Position numbers and translations under genes: made by a program
Assembly: GCF_030063135.1 (NCBI RefSeq)
Contig: NZ_JASISO010000015.1
Span: 1 to 64,000, forward strand
Length of the DNA stretch: 64,000 nt
Direction of reading: 5' to 3'
Source: Streptomyces sp. G-G2
GTDB lineage: Bacteria > Actinomycetota > Actinomycetes > Streptomycetales > Streptomycetaceae
Shown here: piece after piece, positions 61,848 to 64,000 of the stretch
Position numbering within the stretch: position 1 is the stretch's first letter
How the letters are laid out: each line of letters opens with the position of its first letter
The notes under the pieces: generated by a model
Databases searched by the model: none
Told to the model about the DNA's origin: nothing
The model's input: the letters and a program-made list of their open reading frames with translations, nothing else

Positions 61848-63038
61848 ATGGCCACTGACCAGGTACTCACCGGCTCCGCGCCAGCCCGCGAGAGAGTCGG
61901 ACCCCCCGCGGCGGCCACCGAGCCGCAACGCCCGCGCGTCTCCCGGCTGCCCTCCCTCACCGGTCTGCGGTTCCCCGCCGCGCTGGCCGTGTTCGCCCAC
62001 CACGCCTTCATACCGATCCCCCCGCTTCGGCTGCTGGGGGACGACGCCACCGAGTACCGGCTCGCCGACTGGTTCGGGCAGGCGGGCGGCCTCGGCGTGG
62101 CGTTCTTCTTCGTCCTCAGCGGGTTCGTACTGACCTGGTCGGCCCGGGACCGGGACACCACCACGTCGTTCTGGCGGCGCCGGTTCGTCAAGATCTACCC
62201 CGTGTACGTGGTCGGCTGGGCGCTCGCCATGTGGTTGTTCGCCGGGTCCTACACCTCCACCCGGGTGGCCGTCGGCAACCTGTTCATGCTCCAGGTGTGG
62301 GTGCCGGAGTACATGACCAACTTCAGTGTGGACGCCCCGAGCTGGTCGCTGGCCACCGAGGCGATCTTCTACCTGTGCTTCCCGCTGCTGCTGAGCGCCT
62401 TCCGGCGCATCCAGCCCCGTCACCTCAAGTACTGGATCACCGGGGCGATCGCGGCGGTCGTGGCCACTCCCGCCGTGGCGTACGCCCTGTTCCCGGACTC
62501 GCCGCGGGTTCCCGGCGGCCAGGAGAGCTCCACCTCGCAGTACTGGTTCAGCTACGTGCTCCCGCCGGTCCGGATGCTCGACTTCGCCCTCGGCATCCTG
62601 GTGGCCCTCGCCGTGAAGCACGGGCGCTGGCGCAACATCGGCATGATCTGGTCGAGCCTGCTGCTGGTCGGCGCGTACTGGCTGAGCTTCCACGTGCCCT
62701 ACCTCTACGGTCAGCGCGCCGTGATGATCCTGCCGATCGCGCTGCTGATCGCGGCCACGGCGATCGCCGACATCGAGGGCCGTTTCACCCTGTTCCGCAG
62801 CCGGGCGATGATCTGGCTGGGTGAGATCTCCTTCGCCTTCTACCTGCTGCACTACACGGCGATCTCCACGCTGCGCAAGCTGCTGGGCGCGCAGGAGATG
62901 TACTCCACCGGCGTCGGACTCGCGATGCTGGCGGGCACGGCCGTGGTCACGGTGCTGGCGTCGTGGGTGCTCTACGTCACCGTCGAGACCCCCCTGGTGC
63001 GCCGGTTCGGCCGTTCGCGCGACGCGAAGTCGGGCTGA
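61848..63038 (+). CDS. Membrane acyltransferase (acyltransferase 3 family)
   Basis: A 396-residue protein with about ten transmembrane helices. The N-terminal catalytic region has LPSLTGLRFPAALAVFAHHAF (family R-x10-H pattern) and GGLGVAFFFVLSGFVLTW, then FWRRRFVKIYPVYV, the hallmark of OafA/ExoZ-type O-acyltransferases. SWSLATEAIFYLCFPLLL carries the conserved W-S-L-x-x-E motif. It adds acetyl or acyl groups to an exported saccharide or natural product. GAAAGGAAG lies just before ATG 61848. It is monocistronic. Confidence 0.93.
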   Translation: MATDQVLTGSAPARERVGPPAAATEPQRPRVSRLPSLTGLRFPAALAVFAHHAFIPIPPLRLLGDDATEYRLADWFGQAGGLGVAFFFVLSGFVLTWSARDRDTTTSFWRRRFVKIYPVYVVGWALAMWLFAGSYTSTRVAVGNLFMLQVWVPEYMTNFSVDAPSWSLATEAIFYLCFPLLLSAFRRIQPRHLKYWITGAIAAVVATPAVAYALFPDSPRVPGGQESSTSQYWFSYVLPPVRMLDFALGILVALAVKHGRWRNIGMIWSSLLLVGAYWLSFHVPYLYGQRAVMILPIALLIAATAIADIEGRFTLFRSRAMIWLGEISFAFYLLHYTAISTLRKLLGAQEMYSTGVGLAMLAGTAVVTVLASWVLYVTVETPLVRRFGRSRDAKSG

Positions 63039-63143
63039 GCGCCGGTCGGCCGACGGAGGAGGCCTCCCTCGGCCGTCGGCCCGCCGCCGCGTGTGGCCGG
63101 CGGCTGGTGGCCCCGGTGGGCCGACGGCCCGCCGCGCGGTGCG

Positions 63144-64000
63144 TCAGGAGGGGGTGACGCCTCCCTTGGCGGAGACGGTGACCCGGTCGACCCGCATCGG
63201 GTGGCCCGGTTCGGTGGCGGGGCCGACGTTCGCGCCGTCCGCGAGCGGGAGCTTGCCGCCGACGGCCACGTTCAGGATCAGGAACGTGCCGTGTTCCACC
63301 GCCTTCTTCCAGGTCTCCTTGTCCATCCGGGCCCCGTTCACCCGGTGGTACACGCGTCCGTCGAGGGACCATCGCACCTCTTGCGCACCGGGCGAGAGGT
63401 CGACCTCGACGGCGTACGAGTGGAATCCCGTACGGCAGTCCGGGCACGGCTGCGGGCCGGAGGTCAGGCCGACGGGTTCCTGGCAGGGGCCGCCGCCGAG
63501 GATCCCGCAGTGCATGGTGCCGAAGACGGTGTCCCGTCCGTTGACGGACTCCATGATGTCCAGTTCACCGACGGACGGCCAGCCCGTGTAGCCGTCTCGC
63601 AGGGGCGCGCCCAGGGCCCAGAACGCGGGCCAGTAGCCCGCCGCCTTCGGTCCGGTGACGTCCGGCAGCGCGAGGAACGCCTCGATCCGCAGCACTCCCC
63701 CGGGCGGCGGCGCGAAGTCGGAGCGCCTGCTCTCGATGCGGCCCGAACTCCACTGCCCGTCCTTGCGGGTGGGGACGATCTCCAGCGCGCCCTTCCCGTC
63801 GAGGCGGACGTTGTCGGTGGAGTCGGTCATGGTCTCGATCTCGCCGGTGCCCCACTGCGGGGCGGGGCAGCCGGGATAGCACGTACCCAGGTCGTACTGC
63901 CAGTTGGCGCCGGAGGGGCGGCCGCCGGCCGGGCCGTCGAAATCGTCGCGCAGCAGCTCGGTCCATCCGGCGGGGTTCACCGGGGTGCCGGGCCGCGGGG
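63144..64000 (-). CDS. Glycoside hydrolase family 16 (beta-glucanase-like), 5' end outside the window
   Basis: The frame is open to the right edge; about 285 residues are seen. It starts within WTELLRDDFDGPAGGRPSGANWQYD, has GTGEIETMTDSTDNVRLDGKGALEI, and the catalytic motif GELDIMESVNG (nucleophile Glu, Asp, acid/base Glu), then TFLILNVAVGGKLP. This is a GH16 beta-1,3-glucanase or similar; the signal peptide and any carbohydrate-binding domain would lie upstream, beyond 64000. Two extra Cys (CYPGCPAP, CPDC) may form disulfides. An internal GTG near 63980 could start a short form but is not preferred. Confidence 0.9.
   Translation of the reverse strand, partial: PRPGTPVNPAGWTELLRDDFDGPAGGRPSGANWQYDLGTCYPGCPAPQWGTGEIETMTDSTDNVRLDGKGALEIVPTRKDGQWSSGRIESRRSDFAPPPGGVLRIEAFLALPDVTGPKAAGYWPAFWALGAPLRDGYTGWPSVGELDIMESVNGRDTVFGTMHCGILGGGPCQEPVGLTSGPQPCPDCRTGFHSYAVEVDLSPGAQEVRWSLDGRVYHRVNGARMDKETWKKAVEHGTFLILNVAVGGKLPLADGANVGPATEPGHPMRVDRVTVSAKGGVTPS

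Overview
The window is high-GC DNA with the codon usage, Shine-Dalgarno spacing and gene set of a Streptomyces (or a close relative such as Kitasatospora). Markers are an isorenieratene-type carotenoid cluster, a 2-methylisoborneol operon with its encapsulin shell gene, PaaX, LacI, TetR and MarR regulators, many secreted proteins with Ala-rich signal peptides, and frequent 4-nt start/stop overlaps. No rRNA, tRNA, CRISPR array, intact insertion sequence or origin was seen.

Layout. 0-7.4 kb: carotenoid genes as two convergent operons, crtY-crtT-crtU (+) and crtE-crtI-crtB-crtV (-). 8.2-12.3 kb: an autoregulated-looking MarR gene, an MFS exporter with a C-terminal carboxypeptidase-regulatory-like tail, and a YceI protein carrying the same type of domain. 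12.3-16.7 kb: dienelactone hydrolase, a degenerate aryl-AMP ligase, a DMT-type membrane protein and a zinc alcohol dehydrogenase. 16.7-18.5 kb and 21.9-23.7 kb: two decay zones holding PaaX, maleate-isomerase, FAH, SurE and two carboxylesterase remnants with frameshifts and internal deletions. Between and after them lie an esterase, PAP2, LacI, an ECF sigma factor and a cold-shock protein. 25.9-29.6 kb: two divergent regulator/target pairs with readable operators (DUF4097 with a GbsR/MarR-like regulator; TetR with an NmrA-like reductase). 29.9 kb: a secreted mannose-lectin-like protein.

31.1-33.7 kb is the most unusual locus. A macrodomain gene is followed by a single protein that joins a uracil-DNA-glycosylase-like domain to an arginine-type ADP-ribosyltransferase domain. 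The pair lies behind a sequence that fits the RecA-independent DNA-damage (PafBC-type) promoter consensus exactly. I read it as a candidate damage-inducible ADP-ribosylation module: writer plus DNA-binding or repair domain, with a macrodomain reader or eraser.

34-40 kb: a truncated methyltransferase, a cytochrome P450, then the encapsulin, 2-MIB synthase and GPP methyltransferase operon. 40-45 kb: two tandem paralogous secreted Ig-like proteins with the same promoter spacing, plus a small secreted protein. 45-49 kb: two FUSC-type membrane proteins, one frameshifted. 49-58 kb: GNAT, HEAT-like, lipoprotein, XRE, PAF-acetylhydrolase-like, small membrane proteins, a frameshifted Imm49-like gene and a secreted phospholipase A2. 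58.7-61.7 kb: a three-gene two-component operon whose second kinase looks catalytically dead. 61.8-64 kb: a membrane acyltransferase and a GH16 glucanase running off the edge.
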